Assembly (NCBI RefSeq): GCF_011617705.1
Contig: NZ_CP050154.1
Location: 2,480,001 to 2,544,000, forward strand
Direction of reading: 5' to 3'
Length of the DNA stretch: 64,000 bases
Source of the DNA: Brevibacterium limosum
GTDB lineage: Bacteria > Actinomycetota > Actinomycetes > Actinomycetales > Brevibacteriaceae
The position numbers and the translations under genes are program-made. A model generated the notes under the pieces. It saw only the letters and a program-made list of their open reading frames with translations, did no database searches and was not told where the DNA came from. The stretch's first letter is position 1. Each line of letters begins with the position of its first letter. Of the stretch, positions 62,666-64,000 are shown piece after piece.

Positions 62666-63505
62666 ATGTATCTCTTGATTGCATGTGCGGGCTCATGGCT
62701 GATTCTGCTCGGTGCGTTCTTCACTGCGTGGACACAGTTGCCCCAGCCACGGACGACCAGCGACATCGTCGTCATCGTCATCATCGGCGCGGCAGCACTT
62801 ATGTTCGCTCGGCTCGGCCTCGTCTCTCTGGTGGCGCTGCTGCTGCGCGTTCTCCCGTCAGGTCGGCTCCGGGCGAGGCTTGCAGGACTGGTTGTGAAGG
62901 CGATGCCGCGGATTCTGGCGTCGAGCGTTCTTGCCGTCGTCTCTGCCGGCCTGGTCGTCCACTCCGCTCAGGCGGCACCGGTCGGAGCTTCCGGGCCCGG
63001 CACATCTCCGACGGAGGCGTCGGCCGCCCCTGCCGATCCCGGATGGCCGACGGTCGACGATGACGGCCGGGTCGAGGACTCCCCTGACCGAGCGGAGCAG
63101 CCCGACGATGCAGGGTCGCCAGCGGGATCCGAGTCCCCAGATCGAGCACAGCTGCCCGACCCCGGATGGCCCACCGAACCGCCGTCGGGCGATGCGCCTT
63201 CATCGCCACCGGGTGACCGAGGCGCGGACAGGTCCGGAGACTCAGCTCAGGATGACGAATCCGACCACGGTGGGAGACCGGATGAGCCCGGTGACGGCGC
63301 CGACGCGTCCGTGCCCGCAGGTTCCCGATCCTCCACACATGTTGTGACTCGGGGCGAGAGCCTGTGGTCGATCGCGGCCGAGCTGACCGACGCTCCTGCA
63401 GAGATTCCGCAGCTCGTCGCTGACATCCATACCGCCAACGAGGACACCATCGGACCCGATCCGAGCCTCATCATCGCAGGTCAGAGATTGGAGATCCAGA
63501 CATGA
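62666..63505 (+). CDS. LysM-domain membrane-anchored protein
   Basis: The 279-residue protein has two or three N-terminal hydrophobic helices (about 1-20, 34-62, 83-104), a long disordered Pro/Asp/Ser-rich linker (105-225) with DPGWPT twice, and one C-terminal LysM motif (THVVTRGESLWSIAAELTD...IIAGQRLEI) that binds peptidoglycan. It may anchor a cell-wall process. The gene overlaps the Rv3235-like gene (ATGA), so they are probably partners. The 149-base upstream gap holds an inverted repeat. Confidence 0.85.
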   Translation: MYLLIACAGSWLILLGAFFTAWTQLPQPRTTSDIVVIVIIGAAALMFARLGLVSLVALLLRVLPSGRLRARLAGLVVKAMPRILASSVLAVVSAGLVVHSAQAAPVGASGPGTSPTEASAAPADPGWPTVDDDGRVEDSPDRAEQPDDAGSPAGSESPDRAQLPDPGWPTEPPSGDAPSSPPGDRGADRSGDSAQDDESDHGGRPDEPGDGADASVPAGSRSSTHVVTRGESLWSIAAELTDAPAEIPQLVADIHTANEDTIGPDPSLIIAGQRLEIQT

Positions 63506-63972
63506 CCGCCCCGCTCACCCTCACCCGACCGCAGGCTTCGACGCCGCCTCGGCGACAAGTCGCTCCGCTGTCCACGGCACAGTCTCCTCGACGGGTCAGC
63601 AAACAGATCCGAGGCCAGGACATCGCAGACGATCGCGCGCGGATCGCGGCCACGGCCACCTCGTTGGCGGTTGCCTGCCTCGAGGTCCTCTCCGGGGTCA
63701 GGCGCAGCGAGACGATCGCCCGCTGGGTCGAACCTGAGCTGCTGGCGAAGATCGATCACCGCTGTCAATTGCGCGCCGAGGTGGCTCCGCAGCGGACGAC
63801 CGTACCCGGCGCCCGCACGGTACAGCCGGGAACGGCACATGTGTGCCAGATCAGCCCCGAGATCGCCGAGGTCACGGTCATCGTCGTCGCCGCAAACCGC
63901 ATCCGGGCGGTGGCAGTCCGCTTGGAACTGCTCACCACCCGGTGGACGCTGACTGCTCTGCAGACGATGTGA
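63502..63972 (+). CDS. Rv3235-family protein
   Basis: The 156-residue protein matches the Rv3235 family: a basic, disordered first 45 residues, then IAATATSLAVACLEVLSGVRRSETIARWVEPELLAKI and a C-terminal beta part with EIAEVTVIVVAANRIRAVAVRLEL. The function is unknown. In mycobacteria the family is encoded near secA1. It overlaps the LysM gene by four bases, suggesting linked functions. Confidence 0.8.
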   Translation: MTAPLTLTRPQASTPPRRQVAPLSTAQSPRRVSKQIRGQDIADDRARIAATATSLAVACLEVLSGVRRSETIARWVEPELLAKIDHRCQLRAEVAPQRTTVPGARTVQPGTAHVCQISPEIAEVTVIVVAANRIRAVAVRLELLTTRWTLTALQTM

Positions 63973-64000
63973 GCCTCCGAGGGCCCTGTGTCAGTTCTTC

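Overview
The window is a dense, high-GC bacterial chromosome segment with the gene repertoire of a mycothiol-using actinobacterium: a mycothiol S-conjugate amidase (mca), WhiB1, the actinobacterial DUF4245, DUF4307, DUF2505 and DUF6912 families, a 1,626-residue NAD-glutamate dehydrogenase and a PdtaS-type kinase. The overall style suggests Brevibacterium or a near relative; the genus is inference. No rRNA, tRNA, CRISPR array, transposase or integrase was recognised.

0-3.4 kb: a translationally coupled thiazole operon thiO-thiS-thiG-thiF. 3.4-8.3 kb: small housekeeping and hypothetical genes (mug, tdk, a PepSY lipoprotein, VOC protein, YrhK and HXXEE proteins). 8.3-12.6 kb: a four-gene operon on the minus strand, nucleoside hydrolase followed by the S, T and dual-ATPase parts of an energy-coupling-factor importer, probably for nucleosides or bases; its fused ATPase is strikingly asymmetric. 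12.6-16.2 kb: DUF2695 protein, PfkB sugar kinase, and an HxlR-controlled VOC/SRPBCC pair with a perfect 14-bp-arm operator.

16.3-26.3 kb is an accessory and decaying stretch: plsC-like and arfB genes, two acetyltransferases (one truncated), lipases, a deaminase pseudogene with several frameshifts, ytoQ, a TetR/NmrA divergent pair with two operators, and a HigBA toxin-antitoxin module next to a HAD gene whose 3' end is frameshifted. This last block lies between two similar 24-nt sequences, one of them the 3' end of ychF.

26.3-43.4 kb is conserved core in an order that, from memory, matches Mycobacterium tuberculosis Rv1112 to Rv1080c: ychF, rmuC, ispH, xseA-xseB, DUF4245, glpX, carbonic anhydrase, fumC, phoH2, short-chain Z-prenyl synthase, trhA, mca, DUF4307, greA. 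An intrinsic terminator sits in the greA leader.

43.4-51.1 kb: SGNH hydrolase, maf, a biotin-dependent acyl-CoA carboxylase alpha chain, an ECF42-type sigma factor with its DGPF partner, an LpdA-type flavoprotein without redox cysteines, and a gamma-carbonic-anhydrase-like protein. 51.3-64 kb: whiB1, pdtaS, the large glutamate dehydrogenase, small conserved genes, a CpaB/CpaE-like pair, a BldC-like HTH gene preceded by head-to-tail direct repeats, a LysM protein and an Rv3235-family protein that overlap by four bases, again resembling the whiB1-pdtaS-secA neighbourhood of mycobacteria. Terminator-like hairpins separate most convergent gene pairs.
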